From positions 1 to 7,221 of the forward strand of contig DAIDIM010000046.1 of NCBI GenBank assembly GCA_027459365.1: a DNA stretch of 7,221 nucleotides, read 5' to 3'. The notes under the pieces were generated by a model. That model ran no database searches. It saw only the letters and a program-made list of their open reading frames with translations, and was not told the DNA's origin. The position numbers were made by a program, and so were the translations under genes. Below, piece after piece: positions 6,345-7,221 of the stretch. The first letter of the stretch is position 1. Every line of letters begins with the position of its first letter. The stretch is from Chlamydiota bacterium (GTDB taxonomy: Bacteria > Chlamydiota > Chlamydiia > Chlamydiales > SM23-39).

Positions 6345-7221
6345 TTTTTGCTTTTTTATTGAGTTTTTTTTCTTTATTTGGAGAGATGATTGTCTCTGAC
6401 AAAAGAATTTTTTTCCCCGAATATCCAGATGCCTTTAATCCTTCGATGATTTCTTATGGGGAAGGATATCTACTCACTTTTCGATACACGCCCCATCAAA
6501 GAAGTGCCTATATTTCCTATATTGGCATTTGTTTATTGGATTCCTCTTTTGAACCGGTTTCTCCGCCTGAAATCTTACTGACAAGACATCAAAATAGTAT
6601 TACTCAATCTCAATCAGAAGATGCTCGTCTTTTTCATTATAGAGATCGGATATTTGTTATTTATAACGATAATATAGATCTCGATTATCCTTCTACTACT
6701 GATAGGCGAGATATGTTTATTGCTGAAGTTCTTTTTATTGATGATCATTTTGTCCTTTCTGCGCCATTAAAGCTGTTTTGTAAAGAAAAACAATCAAGAT
6801 TATGGGAAAAAAATTGGGTCCCATTTGTTTGGAATCATACCCTTTATTTTAGTTATTCATTGAATCCGCATGAAGTCCTTTATCCGAATTTACTCGATGG
6901 TTCATGTTATCCGGTTTTTATGAGCTCGAATCTTTTCAATTGGGATTATGGAACATTGCGGGGAAGTAGCGCAGCAACCATTGCCGATGGTGAATATCTC
7001 GCTTTTTTCCATTCAAGTAAAGTCCTAACATCGCCTGCCTCTTATGATCAGCCAGCATGGCACTATTTTATGGGGGCTTACACTTTTTCAACAAATCCCC
7101 CCTTTGAAATTAGGCGCATTTCAAAAGAACCCATTATTGCAGATCATTTCTACGCACCCTCCTATTCATGGAAAAAGGTGATTTTCCCAGGCGGCTTTGT
7201 GATCAAAGGGGCTCATATACA
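6341..7221 (+). CDS. GH130-like five-bladed beta-propeller protein with signal-like N-terminus (partial, 3' end missing)
   Basis: The frame is open from ATG 6341 to the right edge, giving 293 residues with no stop. It overlaps the stop of the glycosyltransferase as ATGA, so the two are translationally coupled. Residues 1-14 (MIFAFLLSFFSLFG) form a hydrophobic signal-like segment, although it lacks the usual basic residue. The rest resembles GH130 glycosidases/phosphorylases: FNPSMISYGEGYLLTFR (32-48), SEDARLF (92-98) where the family has EDPR, and EKNWVPF (156-162) where it has KNW..F. Further matches are GTLRGSSAATIADGEYLAFFHSS (204-226), MGAYTFSTNPPFEIRRISKEPI (244-265) and the propeller-closing FPGGFV (282-287). 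Family members break or phosphorolyse mannosides and related sugars. The substrate here is unknown, and the EDAR variant means catalysis is not assured. The resemblance was judged by eye from motif order. Confidence 0.68.
   Translation, partial: MIFAFLLSFFSLFGEMIVSDKRIFFPEYPDAFNPSMISYGEGYLLTFRYTPHQRSAYISYIGICLLDSSFEPVSPPEILLTRHQNSITQSQSEDARLFHYRDRIFVIYNDNIDLDYPSTTDRRDMFIAEVLFIDDHFVLSAPLKLFCKEKQSRLWEKNWVPFVWNHTLYFSYSLNPHEVLYPNLLDGSCYPVFMSSNLFNWDYGTLRGSSAATIADGEYLAFFHSSKVLTSPASYDQPAWHYFMGAYTFSTNPPFEIRRISKEPIIADHFYAPSYSWKKVIFPGGFVIKGAHI

Overview
The window looks like part of the chromosome of a Chlamydiae-type obligate intracellular bacterium, most likely an environmental relative such as the Parachlamydia/Waddlia/Criblamydia group. 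This rests on four things: a divergent FtsQ-like divisome protein, a porin resembling the MOMP-like/Legionella_OMP family, a PATR-type autotransporter, and AT-rich DNA with few Shine-Dalgarno sequences. The assignment is an inference; no ribosomal or other marker gene is present.

Layout from left to right. Bases 1-255 hold a short unidentified 3' end of an upstream gene and a possible tiny coupled reading frame. They also hold a short palindrome and a -10-like box directly in front of the next gene. Bases 256-1128 encode an FtsQ-like single-pass membrane protein. Only 26 bases later, 1155-3929 encode a complete autotransporter of 924 residues with signal peptide, PATR passenger, linker helix and C-terminal beta-barrel. 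Bases 3930-4164 lie between converging genes. They carry a striking 200-bp element with 48-bp near-perfect inverted ends (31 bp perfect), and its loop holds a smaller hairpin plus T-run. On the minus strand, 5157-4165 encode a MOMP-like outer-membrane pore protein. Diverging from it, 5217-6344 encode a family 2 glycosyltransferase with TPR-like repeats. This gene overlaps by four bases (ATGA) a further gene at 6341 that runs off the window and resembles GH130-type beta-propeller glycoside hydrolases/phosphorylases.

Every complete gene product is membrane-anchored or carries an export-type N-terminus. The unexpected case is the glycosyltransferase/GH130-like pair. Both enzyme families normally work in the cytosol on activated or phosphorylated sugars, yet both proteins begin with a hydrophobic signal-like segment, and their genes are translationally coupled. 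This makes them the best candidate for an undescribed system, perhaps an exported glycan-modifying module acting at the envelope or in a host compartment. That function is inferred. The inverted-repeat element is the second item worth following up.
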